DNA from: Hyalella azteca
Lineage: Eukaryota > Arthropoda > Malacostraca > Amphipoda > Hyalellidae
DNA length: 64,000 nucleotides
Assembly (NCBI RefSeq): GCF_000764305.2
Contig: NW_025942288.1
Location: 186,001 to 250,000, forward strand
Direction of reading: 5' to 3'
The notes beneath the pieces are model-generated. The model saw only the letters and a program-made list of their open reading frames with translations, was not told the DNA's origin and made no database searches. This document shows positions 12,297-24,534 of the stretch, one piece after another. Every line of letters begins with the position of its first letter. The stretch's first letter is position 1. A program made the translations under genes and the position numbers.

Positions 12297-13837
12297 CGAA
12301 CAGTTGATGCGACCATAATTTAAACTGGGCTACCTACATTGAAAGGCTTGGATTGTCTATATATTCTCCAAATCGATTTGCATGCCACAAAATTGGAATT
12401 ATCGTTATGCTTCTGTCAGCTCATCTGTTATATGAAATTTGTAGTCTCAAATACGCTCATTATATATTTGGTGAAATTACTTTATCTACAATGAAGTGTA
12501 TTATTCAGCTGAAATATTCTTTAAATAATTTCAATTTATGGTCTGGGAAGTGATATAAACTGAATGAATCTAATGAATCTTTCATGTGTAGTGGATGTAT
12601 AATCAGCAATTCTTCGAGTTTACAAACTAAACATAGGATTGGTAGAATGCACTATGCAATAATGTACCGTAAACCCCCAACAATATTATCGTTTTTTCAT
12701 TAGTTCAAACCTCTATAGTTTGTAGTCATCTATCTTATGTGCTCACTTCGCATGTATTTCGGTGTTTGTTGCCGCCCATTTAGTTTTATTAAGGTAACTA
12801 AAATTACGACATTTCATGTTAATTTTAAGGAGAAATCAAGTTGGTGCCACGCTTCTTGAAGTGGTTTGTATGTAAAGTGAATAGATTTTTTTTTACTAAT
12901 GAGCAGTTTTTGTCTGGGATGCTTCAATTGAGGTAGCATGTTTGTCACGTGGTAACCTTAGCCGACAATGCCGAACTCCTAGTTGATAATCGGTCGCCAT
13001 TCGATCAACATGGTATGGTAAGCAAAACGTGAAATTAAAAATCTTACGGCGATGTTCAGCCATTTCATCGGTTTCAAAATTGTGGATTTTGCTTTCACAG
13101 CATTTGATGTTATATTTCTCTTTGTAGGCAACCTTATTTATGAAAGCATTCATTATAGCGTTATAAATTTAGGATAGTAAGATTGGCATTTGGCTAGTAG
13201 GTATGCGACTATGCGGTGTGTTATGTGTAGCCTTGTAGCTGTAGCCTGTAGGTACCTATTAGGTAGTTCGTTGTCGAGAGCCGCAAGTTTGCAACGTTGC
13301 TTTAGCGCATAAGAAGCACCAAGAGCACATTTTCCCAAGTGGGAAATTCAAAATTTCAAATGGATAATTATAAACCAGCTAAGGTTAGCTACTGCTACAT
13401 ACTAATTTGCATTTTGCTTGGGACCCATTTATTTGTTTATCCCATTTTTCAAAATTCTGGGTACATATTGTTTAAGTTTAAAATGTTTTGATCCATTACC
13501 TACATCACAATCCTGAAGCGAGTGGAAATTCTTCCATAAACACATTATAAGCACTCTGGTCTGTGAAACACTGACTGTGATTGCTTGTGCCTATGAGAAT
13601 GAGCATTATGAGTAGGTACTAGGTAGCCTAGTATGATCCATGTGCATAGTGGAAAGCAGAGAGTTTTTTAGACTCTCCTTCAAGTTCAATTTTATGACCT
13701 ATAACTAGCAGATTAGACTTCTGTATTTTTTCCATTCAAGACAAGGTGAGACAATGATTTGTCGGCCAGTGTGGAATTCTGTATAGGTAATATATTCTCT
13801 TGTCAATATAAGAAAACGTATCAAAATACCATAGTGG

Positions 13838-14020
13838 CAAAGCAGAGAGTTTTTTAGACTCTGTCTCAAGTTCATTTTTGAGTCCTATAAGTAGATAAGG
13901 AAAGTATCATGGATACCAGACTGTCCAGCATTATCATACTTAAGAAATTGCTTAAAATCTTGAGTAAATGAGGAAATTAAAAATGAACTGATTCTAAAAA
14001 ATCTCTGGTTGGTCACTATA
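13838..14020 (+). repeat. Dispersed repeat, copy A
   Basis: Contains GTATCATGGATACCAG, then TTGAGTAAATGAGGAAAT and AAATGAACTGATTCTAAAAA, ending near GGTCACTATA. The same ordered blocks occur at 17515-17690 (direct) and 20465-20625 (inverted). A related sub-block AGCAGAGAGTTTTTTAGACT occurs at 13654 and 13845. Confidence 0.65.
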
Positions 14021-14361
14021 CAAAATACCAACCCTTCCACCTGCTTACACCACCTTCCACTGCAATGAAAATTGATGAACTGAGCTCATAAGAAACTGCT
14101 CTGCTTCCGAAATCACGCGTGGTTTGAAATCCAATCCCGTGTCGCCAACGACTAATCAAGTTAACTACCGTAAAATGGGGTAACTTAGACCGGCGGGGTA
14201 ACTTAGACCACTTTTTGTTTTTTTTACAAAAATCCCCACAACTCAAAAACTATTTGACATAGAAAAATTTTGTCAATGGGCATTGAAGGCCTAATACTGA
14301 GGCTACATAACACAATAGAAAGATTTAAAAAGTTTGCATATCTAAATACTTGTATTTGCTG

Positions 14362-15171
14362 ATTTCAAGTGGTAAATAAATTAAAAGATGATTAAGTTGA
14401 GAAACAGATTTAGACACATAAAAACTAATTCCGACACAACTTGAATTGGACTCACACAGCTCATTCCATGCTGTGTGCAAAAATTAAAATTTTCTCAATT
14501 AAAAGCTTAATAACTGTTAAATAAAAGCCGAATTAAGTAGTGCTCAATATTCAATAGTGTTCTAATTCAAAGCTGTGTCGTATTCCAATACAGCTCACAC
14601 AGCAATTCAAGTTCATGTGTGAATTCACAGCTCACACAGCGGAATTCAAACCCATGGATGTCGGAATTACGTATTAGTACAATTTGAAGCGCGGTTGGAA
14701 TACGTCTCACCACGTGCCGAATATAGGCACACACAGTGTCGGAATATAGGGATTTGGTAGGTTTGCATTCTAAAGGCTTTTAAATAAATATGGCAACATT
14801 TTGTGATGTTTCATTGTTGCTGGCACATAGTGAGGTGTTTTGAGAGTCACGTAAAGCAAACGGAACTCAAGAAACGCACACGGTTATTTTTTTATAGTTT
14901 TTCATTTCTCGATGCGTCCTTAATGTGTCGGAATATACCGCGTTTACCCTACAACATAGCTCTGGATGAGCTTCATTAAAAAATTTTAATTTTTTAATTA
15001 AGCTTTCAATTAAGAGCTATCAAGCTTTTAATTAGGAAAATTTTAATTTTTGGACACAGCTTGGAACAAGCTGTGTGTGTCTAATTCCAAGCTATGTCAG
15101 AATTAGTTTTTTATGTGTCTAAAACTGTTGCTTTACTTAATCATCTATTAATTTATTTACCACTTCAAGTA
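14362..15171. mobile_element. Non-autonomous DNA element with about 155-bp terminal inverted repeats
   Basis: The arm at 14362-14515 (TTCAAGTGGTAAATAAATTA ... AAAATTTTCTCAATTAAAAG) recurs inverted at about 15015-15171. Shared blocks in order are AGTGGTAAATAAATTA, GATGATTAAGT, TTTAGACACATAAAAA, CTAATTC, CACACAGCTTG/CATTCCA and TTAAAATTTT. The arms are about 85% alike by eye. Outside the arms are further motifs (GGGGTAACTTAGACC twice at 14178-14211; GGAATAT..GCGTTTACCCTAC at 14931-14951 and 15437-15461), suggesting nested insertion into a pogo-like element. No transposase is visible. Confidence 0.7.
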
Positions 15172-17514
15172 TACTTAAAGTATACTTGAAGCTTTATCAC
15201 TTTTTGATAGAGCAAGGGCAACTATCAACTTTGACATGTTTTTCGATGTTCTCATTGGGTGACGTGCAGTGTCTCTCTGAGGATCTTAACATTTTCCTGC
15301 CAGATGGCCCAGACCTAGTGTTTGGCAATAGTTTGGTGAGCAATAGTATGACATCACTATTTCAACCATCAACCAATGCGTGGAACTAAGACAAAGCTTA
15401 ATATAAAGGAAAAAGTTGAGAAGTGTTGGAATTACCCACTATGTTGGAATATGGTGCGTTTACCCTACCATAAGACGTCCTGGTTGAAATAGGTTTAAAA
15501 TTTATTGGAATTTATATCTTATAAGGGGAGTGTCTTGAGTACAATTTTCAATTTTGGCTTTTCTGGTTTTTAGTCTCATCTGAAATCTGTCAGCAGTGCA
15601 CTTAAATAGCCTGTCTGAAAATGCTCTGCTTTAGTTACCCAGCTGCAGTTGCACAGGATGGTTCTCATGCAGTTGTTAGCACCATCTTTGACAGAAATTG
15701 AGCTCCAGTACCAGTACCAGGGTGCAGAGTTTGCAAGCTGCGTTGCCAAGACATGGATTTTCAGCCCAAAATGTCGCCAGCCATTTCCAAGTTGCATTGC
15801 CGAGTAATTTTTAATAAGAAAATGCTGCTAACAACTTTAATAGTATATCCCTTACTCTCCACACACTGCAACACTTACACTCATCCCAACTGATTTCCAG
15901 ACAAGCTTCACTGCATCCTTATCCATCCAATGTACCGGAACCTTACTGTGTGCGCTTGCAGTCTTTCAGATTTTCAACTATTTTCTAAAAAGTTGGCCGA
16001 AGGCTCGCGAATATCTAAAATGCAATAATTTCAATTCAAATGTTTTGGCAAGATCTTCTGAAGGTGTAAATTTTGCTGCTGATGCATTGCCAAAGATCTT
16101 GTGATATTAACCCACTTTCTGCACCCTGGCTCTAGTATTATCAAGTCTTGCAGTCTTGAATGCCTATTTTGAGGCGTGCATGCCATTGTTGCGCTCTACT
16201 GAACATTCACGCTTATTATCACTGCAAACCTATCTCCTTTATAATTTTTTAGGCACAGCAATGAGAGATATACCATTCAATTTGCAAATAAGAGATCTAG
16301 AGATTGGTTGTAGCTTTTTTCAATTTTGTTATAGTTGAAAATATTTTGAAAAAGGGGGGAATCGAAAAATTGTCTAAAAGTTTATGAAAAATGCTTCCCC
16401 ACCCACAAAAATTTGAATTTAAAAAAAGCTATAATGAATCAATAGATATGGTCCTTACACATCTAATGATAGGAGTCTCGATGTTGTAGCTTGAAAATCC
16501 TAGGAAGAGATAGATTACTACAGTACCCCCTTTGGCTGTTTTCTAAGAATTTTACATTTTTTTTTTAATTTACAGGAACAAAAATGTCCTAAAGGATTTG
16601 GTTTTACATATGTGCACCTAGTTTCAAAGTGATCTGTTTGTAAATAACCAAGATAAATTTTGCTCAAGACGCTCCCCTTAAAACAAGACATAAGGTGAAG
16701 TAAAAACCACTTAATGCTGGGATGTAGACTTTTTTTAGTTTACAGACATGAACAATAACTTGAGACATATTAATTGACAATTCCGACTATGGGCTTGGCA
16801 ATTAAGATTGTTTTTGCTACATATCATAATTTAACATGGCACTTCCACATAACAAGGAAAATAGAAATTATAATGAAAATATGCATATTTTCCAAAAATG
16901 GCCTACAAAATTTCCAATTATTGCCTTTGACTCGTGGCATCTTGCACAACAGAGAAATGAGAGCCATTTCGCAGTTATTTAACTGTCTAACTAATAGATA
17001 ATGTCAATAACTCAGCAATGCACACCTGAACTTGTATGGAGCAAACGCTGAACTTGTACAATTCTTGCGTAAGGTGAGGTTAAAGGCTAGACATTGACAT
17101 CATTCACTCAATATTCAGTCATACATTGCCAAATCTGCCCACTAATTTAACTGCCCAATTATTTTGGCAGCCAAACAATGCCACAACTGCATATGATTGA
17201 CAACTGCTCATCAACAATCAAAAGCTAACTTGTTAGTCCTTAATCTGCTTGCCTAAAATGTCCTGTTTTGTCTCACATATTCAAGATATGTCTCATATTG
17301 TTAAGTTAATTTCCCTTCCATTTCTACCTGTCTGGTATTGTTTTTTAATTGTTGGGACACAAGTTTTAAAGTCTAAGACACAAGTCTTGTCCCAGTTCAT
17401 ACATTTATTCTGGGACATATTTTACTTTCTATCCCTCAATTTCTTGTCTCATCCCATTTGTCCTAGTTGATTTCACGAAAATTATTCCATGACGCAGGAG
17501 TCTAGAGTAGACCA

Positions 17515-17690
17515 GCAAAGTATCATGGATACCAGCATCATCATACGCAAGATGTTGGTTTGATTCTTGAGTAAATGAGGAAATAAAAAGTTGACTGCTA
17601 AAAAATCACTGGTTTGCCACTATGGCCCATGGTCCTGCTTAACAAATGAACTGATTCTAATAAAATCACTGGTTTGCCACTATGGTCCAT
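17515..17690 (+). repeat. Dispersed repeat, copy B
   Basis: Shares TATCATGGATACCAGCAT, TTGAGTAAATGAGGAAAT and AAAATCACTGGTTTGCCACT with copies A and C. The last block is itself duplicated inside this copy (about 17601 and 17663). Adjacent sequence at 17750-18200 is GC-richer and has related internal blocks but no gene-like frame. Confidence 0.65.
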
Positions 17691-18354
17691 GGAGTATGGA
17701 CCATAGTGTCATTCTAAATGTGTCGTAAATGTCTATGTACCTATTTAATTGAGGAGCACTTCTCCCAGTGGTAGTGGGCTGGCCAAGCACTCCAAAGACA
17801 AGTGGGACAGCAGCAGCGCAGCGCGCTCATTCCACTCCAATAAGAGTGGGACTGGGATGAGCACTAGCTTCAAAACGAGCAGGCTGGCAGAAGCAGCAGT
17901 GTGGAATTCTAGGAAGGGAAGTTCATTTATGAAAAATATTTCCACCCAAGGCTGAAAGCTTTGATGTAGGAAAGCACTGTATCTGGAAAGCCCCTAGAAA
18001 AGCACTGTATCCTTAGAAAATACCCCTCTAGAATTCTGCACTAAGCAGCGGCAGTGCACTCGCCCCACTTCAATAGGAGCAGGATGGCCTGGCCAAGTGC
18101 ATTACAGTAGCACTCAAGCAGGACCTCCTCAAATTGCACCACCACCCCGTTCCCCCGAGCTTCTGAAGCGCGCAGCGCTGGAGCACTCCTGGCCATCCTG
18201 GTGTTTATAGATGACCAACCATGTCCTACAATTAACCCTTTCCCAGGCAGACATAGAAATATGTTAATATTGCAATATTTGATGATAGTACTTGAAAGTA
18301 TAACCAATACTAAGATATATCTACTACCATAGTAGGAATAAAAAAATGTATATA

Positions 18355-19307
18355 CAGCAATCCCTTGATTAGCACGGTTTTGAATACCGCGGTTTTGATT
18401 AACGCGGAAAAAAAATTTGCAACCTACCCTTAATCTATGCAGTGCCAGTTTTGATTAGTGCGACTTTTTTTCACAACGCATCATTTTCCCGCCTCTAGCC
18501 AGAGGTGTTACGTTCGTAACAAAAGTGTTACTTTTTGCTTATTAGATCTTATGTTGTTTCTTTTGTTACGACTTTTGGAAAAATTCGCCAAATGTTGTTA
18601 CTTTATGAATTTCAGCCAATAATTCTTTAAATAAGGTCCCGTTCCGTAGGCACTCGTGCTGACTACAGAGTCGGTTTAACCGCGCCTTGTCTCGTTCATA
18701 ACTCAAATGGTCGAGTTCGGCAACGTTCGCAGGTAAGTGTGCCATGCCAGTGCTCTAGTTACTTGTTAGCCTTCAACTGGTCAAGATCGCTGCCATATCT
18801 AGTAAAATTTCTAGTAAAAAACTTGCAGAATTACTCACTGCAATTGAAAAAACTTAAGAAATCATAAGAGAAGTAGACCCAAATGAAGAAAGAAGCATGA
18901 ATGTTTGCCGTGGCCTGGATAGGCAAGTGAATTGCTATCGCGCAATTATGCAGGAGAGAAAGAAATCTACTGTGCAATTGAAATTGGATTCGTTTTTCAG
19001 TAAAAAATAAATGTTAATTCATTTGCATTTCTTTTATATATTTCCCCTATTATTTAGAAAAAAATATGATGAATTTTAGTGAAAAAAAAAATTATTATGT
19101 AACTTTGCTATTTGTGAGGATTCATTATAATTATTCCCATATATTCTTAAGTTTGATTAGCGCGGTTTTGCTTAACACGGTAAAACTCGGGGATTTATTA
19201 ACCGCGTTAATCAAGGGATTGCTGTATTCTTAAGTTTGATTAGCGCGGTTTTGCTTAACACGGTAAAACTCGGGGATTTATTAACCGCGTTAATCACGGG
19301 ATTGCTG
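18355..19307 (+). mobile_element. pogo/Tigger-like DNA transposon, internally deleted
   Basis: The ends are CAGCAATCCCTTGATTA at 18355 and its inverted match ending at 19307, flanked by TA dinucleotides, which fits the TA target site of the Tc1/mariner-pogo superfamily. The inner TIR carries the GCGGTTTTGATTAACGCGG type of sequence that Tigger elements show. The right 83-bp terminus is present twice in tandem (about 19144-19226 and 19227-19309), nearly identical. A C-terminal transposase remnant lies inside (18804-19010). The element is 953 bp, too short for a full transposase. Confidence 0.85.
18804..19010 (+). pseudogene. Tigger/pogo-type transposase, C-terminal remnant
   Basis: One frame reads KLAELLTAIEKT, a stop, then EIIREVDPNEERSMNVCRGL, DRQVNCYRAIMQERKKS and TVQLKLDSFFSKK with a stop at 19008-19010. 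The ending CYR...K...QLKLDSFFSKK is the usual tail of Tigger-type (pogo/jerky) DDE transposases. The catalytic core is absent and the frame has an internal stop near 18855, so it is a dead copy. Confidence 0.75.
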
Positions 19308-20464
19308 TAAGTAGTAAATCACAATTAATGAAGTGATCATATATGGGCCTTGCCAGCATAAGGTAAAGAAAAATTTGCTAATTTTGACATTGAGAGTTTA
19401 CTATTTAGATGGTAAATAGCAACTTGATTGCTCTTTTCTGCTTGTATTATAACACAGAGGTACAGGGAAAGCAATCAAGATGAACAAAATTAGTATTTTA
19501 TGGCAAGATTTCCAGACCATCCATATAATGAGACATCCATGCTGCATGTAATGAGTTGCATTCATGGACCACATATAAATAAAACTTGTGAAAAAATTAT
19601 TGGCAAGAATTGATTGGTGAAAAATTATTGGCAAGAATTGATTGGTGAAGGACATGTTATTGACTGGGTCAGTGCAGAGACAATCTTGCTTGTAACCATG
19701 TTGGCTCTATGTTCTGTAGCAAAGGAAATGCCAAGAGCTTGGACTGCAGTCAAGGCCTGGGAAAGTATCAAGTGGTGAACTATAGGTACCTTAGACTGAA
19801 AAACATGACTTAAATCATAGTAGGGCTAACGAACATATTTACCTATCACTGTAAAAATTTACCTCTAGTGGGCATATGTCCAAACATAGTCATGTCTATC
19901 TCTTAGCATTGGCAGGTGTATGCACATATATGATCACACTATTTTTTGAAATCTTATTTCACCATCTTGCATTTGTATCAGGTAAATGGCATCCTAATCA
20001 GTTGATAAAACAAGTTTTTAACTAAAATACTTGCAACTATCATCAACTTGCCTACAGTTCTTCTTGGGTTGGGCTAGATCTGCTAAAGTGAATATGACGA
20101 GGGCCCAAAATGCTGTTTTTGCAATTTCTCCAGGGTACTTAGTTTATAAGTCAGCTCCCACAGACACACGAGTGTGTCAAGACTCAAGAGCACTTTGTCA
20201 TACATGCAGTAACTCATACACAATCTGTGATTGGTTTGAGCTTGTTGGTGGGCTGCCCAAAGCGATGTGGGTGGCGTGGGGGCCCCTATTTTACTTCCAT
20301 TTTAATTGCCATGTATGGTAACTTACCCCCAAAAGGGTTAAACCATGGTCTGGACAGAATAATGGGCTTCATCTACACCTAACTTCCATCACTTGCATTT
20401 TTTTAAAATCGTCTATGATTTCAGGGTGCAGAAAGTGGATGTATGGAACTCTGGGTGTCAGTGG

Positions 20465-20625
20465 GTGACTGTGAAAAACATCGAACCACAGATTTTTTAG
20501 AATGAGTTAATTTGGAATTTCCTCCTTTACTCAAGATTGAAACCAATTTATTAGGTACAATAATGCTGGTATCCATGATACTTAACTGGTGACCAGTAAT
20601 GTATCATGGATACCAGCATGGTGGT
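20465..20625 (-). repeat. Dispersed repeat, copy C (inverted)
   Basis: Read on the minus strand this has ATGCTGGTATCCATGATAC, ATTTCCTCCTTTACTCAAGA (in plus sense) and the AAAATCTGTGG block of copies A and B. A short inverted pair (GTATCCATGATAC ... GTATCATGGATACC at 20569 and 20599) lies at one end, so the copy ends in a small hairpin. Confidence 0.6.
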
Positions 20626-21047
20626 ACACATGGTGGAATTCCAGGAAGTGGTTGGTCATTTAGGTGCAGCAGGACAATCTGAGCGCGCCACACTTGAAGC
20701 TGGGGGGGGGTGTCATTTGAGGGCCTTGCAGGAGTGCTAATTGTTACGGAAATTTGGGTGCTGGAGCGCTGTAGTGTAGTCATATTTAGAAGATAAAGTT
20801 TATCATTATATTTTTAGACTATCATGATTGAATAAAAAAACAGATTTCTCATAATTTCTTCTGATTGTAGATTCTTAATTCTTTAAAAGAATCAGCAGTC
20901 ACAAATGTCATATTTACTAGCAAGAAAAATTTTTTTATGTGATCACTTTCATTGTTTATTAATATAGTTGTAGTATACATAGGTATAGTATCAAGATGAA
21001 TGAATAAGAATGCTTTGTTTTAATGATCTTGATATTTTTTTTTACAG

Positions 21048-23589
21048 CACAATGAATGCCGAGAAATTATCCAAGCTACAGTCGCAGGTGCGCATTGGCG
21101 GCAAGGGATCCGCCAGGAGGAAGAAGAAGATTGTGCGTAAAGTTACCACAACTGATGACAAAAAGATCCAAAGTCATCTTAAAAAATTATCTGTTAATAG
21201 CATTTCTGGTATTGAAGAGGTGAGTTGTGGTGTGCATAAATGTAATTATTCCACAACTTGTGGAATAATTACATTTATGCACAATATCAGGTCATAATGT
21301 TGGCTCATACCTTGCAAGCTTCTGTATTTAACAATTGAGGGCAATTTTAGACAACACTTTTATTAATGGTTTGTTTACTAGTGAGAAAGGCTCCTTCCTA
21401 TTGTAATTCCTCTGTTGTAATTCATACTAGTAATGCATGTTATTCAACTTACATGACATAGTATTAACCTAGATTTGTATTTAAGTAAATATTTTCCTGA
21501 GAACACTGCTTCTACAAAACTTGATGGAAATTTATTGTAAATTCTCATTATTCAAAACACTAGAATAAAAAAATGCTCTGATATGAATATGCACATGCTA
21601 GAAATGACAGAATTATTCAATTGGTTTCAAAGATACACTGCGAACACACTTCAAACTGGTGGAATAGATAAAAACATTCTTTTTGGAAGGTAAAGTTGAT
21701 TTATAATTGCGCAACGTATTTGGCAGGTGAACATGATTAAGGACGATGGGCGCGTGATCAATTTCAACAATCCCACCGTGCAAGCCTCACTTGGAGCCAA
21801 CACATTTGCCATCACTGGCCACTCTGAGGACAAGCACTTCACAGAACTTCTTCCTGGCATCCTCAACCACCTTGGTGCTGAAGGCTTCAGTCATATCAAG
21901 CGCCACGCCTCCAGCATGGCGCAAGGTTAGTTTATAATTTGAATATTGGGCATATGTTAGGTAAAGAATATAACCATGACATTTAACTACATCTTGTGCT
22001 AATAATGATTTCTGATACTCAGCTGTGTTGATATTTGTTTCTAGTGCGCCACTCTGTTCATCACCGAAATTAAAGAAGGTAGGTATACAATGGTAGTCCA
22101 GGGGTTATTTCTATATCACGAAGATTTTATGCTACTGTTCCTATTTATAATACGTCGCAATACAAGTATTTAATTCCCATAATTTGGCAATGTAAATGAT
22201 GTCAAATTAAACCATTTAGTACTTGATGTAAGGCAAGCAAATACTTCTGACACTACTCGTGCCTCAAAGCATGGATCATGCACGGATCGACAGTAGATCT
22301 TGATCAAGCAATAATATTAGTAGTTAATATAAGAAATTAAGAGGTAATTTACCCAAAAAAAGTTGGCCCACATCATCAACGTCACTTACAATGGATTCAA
22401 AGAGAAGTGATCGAGGGTTAAAATGAGATCTATTGTGGATCCATCCTTCGAGGGATGACCATGCCTGCATCCTGTTATGCAAAATGTATCTGACATTCAG
22501 GCTGTGATGAAAGATGAAGCTATCCCACAAAACATAGTTGTTTGATTTTTGCCTCCTGAGTATAAATAAGATCCTGTTTATTTTTATTCAACTTCTTTGT
22601 TTTCAAGTTATTGCAACAAACTGAAACAGTAAGGTTCAAAACATTGCCGATCTTCATTTTTATTTATTTTTTAACATCTTTCGATTCTGAAACCGTCTCA
22701 TGGCTCTTCCTCAGATGTGAATGATAGTTCTTAGTTCATTCGTGTCTTCACTAGTACCTATTGATAGTTATACCCTTTCATTGGGATTTGCCAGTCTTGC
22801 TGTTTTTTATCCGTATTATTGCGATACTATTATCGAACGGCAGCAGAATATTTGTTTCTCACTCCTCACCCATGGTTTGCAGGCATGGGTGCTGCCATTG
22901 ATGATGAAGATGTGCCTGATCTTGTAGAAGACTTCGAAGCCGCAAGCAAGACTGACAATGGTATGTAAATTAAAAGAATTACATTAATTTTTTTATTGTT
23001 CACGCATTTGTTAAGTACTTAATTGTTAATTATGCATAATGTTTTTCCTTCTTTAAGTGGAAATTAATATAATTCAAGTTGCAGTTTCTGCTTGGTTACG
23101 CATCTAGCTAATTGCTCATCATTCAACCCTGTTAGATTTTTCTGTAGACGTATTTATAATTGACTGATGTTGTGCTTGTATCTTCCAGTTGGTTTATTGC
23201 CAAGCAATGTATAATTCGCTTGGACCTTCATTACGCAAGTATTATAACTAAGCTCTATCGTCTCGTCAAATAGCTAAGTCTAATTGGTTGACATTTTAAT
23301 ATTCTCAGTGGCTGCCAAGAAGGTCGAGAAAGGCGAAGAAGCTGACGACGAAGATGAGGACGATGATGACGAAGGTGGGAAAAGCAAACAAGATAAACCT
23401 AAGACCAAAAAGGCCAATAAGAAGACAGCAAAAAAATCCTCGTCAACTGCCGCGCAGAGCGACAGTTCGCCTGAAAAGGATGACAGCTCTTGCGATTCAC
23501 CCAAGAAGAGCGACAAGTTACAAGCAAAAAGCGATGACTCCGATGCTGCTGTTGCTGAAGTTCCTGCTGCAGCTGCCAAGGAGGACTAG
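21048..23589 (+). CDS. BTF3: Basic transcription factor 3 / nascent polypeptide-associated complex beta subunit
   Basis: Four coding exons: 21048-21219 (ATG at 21052), 21727-21925, 22883-22960 and 23309-23589 (stop TAG). All have GT/AG ends and consistent phases; the model gives 241 residues. The beta subunit pairs with NAC-alpha at the ribosome exit tunnel and shields nascent chains. The N-terminus has the basic ribosome-binding motif ([15 protein letters not shown]). The NAC domain follows in exons 1-2 ([43 protein letters not shown]). Exon 3 encodes the family's short acidic end ([14 protein letters not shown]). Exon 4 adds about 93 residues rich in Lys, Asp, Glu and Ser, which is longer than usual for BTF3 (commonly about 160-200 residues). 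The ATG follows a CAG acceptor by four bases, so a 5' non-coding exon should lie upstream; I did not find it. Confidence 0.95.
21231..21283. repeat. Near-perfect 53-bp palindrome in BTF3 intron 1
   Basis: The left arm GTGCATAAATGTAATTATTC continues to CACAA, then one central C, then the exact inverse ending in TTTATGCAC. Arms are 26 bp with no mismatch. It begins 11 bases after the 5' splice site (GTGAGT at 21220), so the hairpin would form in the nascent intron close to U1 binding. Confidence 0.9.
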
Positions 23590-24528
23590 TTTTTGCAGAC
23601 CTAGCTATTTTACCGGCAGTTCTATTTGGCTTGCTGACTAGGATCGTTACTGTTTCAATTTTTATTTTTGCCTTATGTTACGAAAAGATCGTTTAATTTG
23701 ACTTGTTTGAAAGAAAGCTACTGTAAAGTGGTTTCGTTCTCAAGATTGATCTTTAGAGCAATAACGATACGCGTCAGTCATTTTTATCACTGCTAAATTA
23801 GTGTTAATTCCAGCACGATCGGGCAGTGCTTGAGTAACGATCTTGGTCAGATGCCAGAGGCTGCAGCGATTTGATCTAATGTTAGCTTTTCCAATTGATT
23901 TCTTGTCGCGAGTGCCCCAGTAGTGTCTGATCTAACATTTGCGCTTCATTGGAATATTTGTTTATAACAACAATTTGTCTCCATCAAATACCATGACTTC
24001 CCTTGTACGGTATCTGCTTTGATAATAATTTTTGAAATGCCATTCATAATCGAAAATTGCAGGGCAATTACGATTTATTCAAATTTATATTGAATCCTAT
24101 TGGTACCCATCAAATGGTGTTAATGGATCGATATTTCTTTGTGCCTTTGGTTTCACTGTTCTAGATAAAAATATGTTCAGGCAAGTTGCTCGTTTTTGTT
24201 TCGTCAGCTAATAGCGAGAAGCAAGTGTTGTCGGCATTCTGTTTTTCTGTGGTTTATCTTGAACAATATTTCTTACTTTGCTCATCGTGGTCTAGGTGTA
24301 AAGCTCGCACTTGTACTTTAACAGAACAATAATAACATTGACGCGTGACTTCTAATCCATTCAGTATTTTTCGACGTTGATTATATTATAGCTCGTGTGC
24401 ACTCATACCTGGTACTGTAATTTGTTTATTTGTACATAAATAGGCCACGAGATCCGAATGACTAAAGGCGAAACAAAGACGCGTGACTATCTCCCAGCGC
24501 TCATAATTTGTCTACTGAAAATTAGTTA

Positions 24529-24534
24529 AATAAA
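24529..24534 (+). terminator. Candidate BTF3 polyadenylation signal
   Basis: An AATAAA hexamer about 0.94 kb downstream of the BTF3 stop, in AT-rich sequence without other gene signals. This implies a long 3' UTR. Earlier weak variants cannot be excluded. Confidence 0.35.

Noticed and set aside
15186..15389. Short plus-strand frame (FLPDGPDLVFGNSLV)
   Set aside because: No family match I recognise, no splice structure, adjacent to an inverted-repeat element; left as unassigned.
17745..18307. GC-richer stretch with frames on both strands
   Set aside because: Internal repeats and no splice-bounded or domain-like frame; probably part of dispersed repeats.
23280..23579. Antisense frame of BTF3 exon 4 (Ser-rich)
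   Set aside because: Mirror of a Glu/Asp/Lys-rich exon; the plus-strand frame is spliced in phase to the BTF3 exons.
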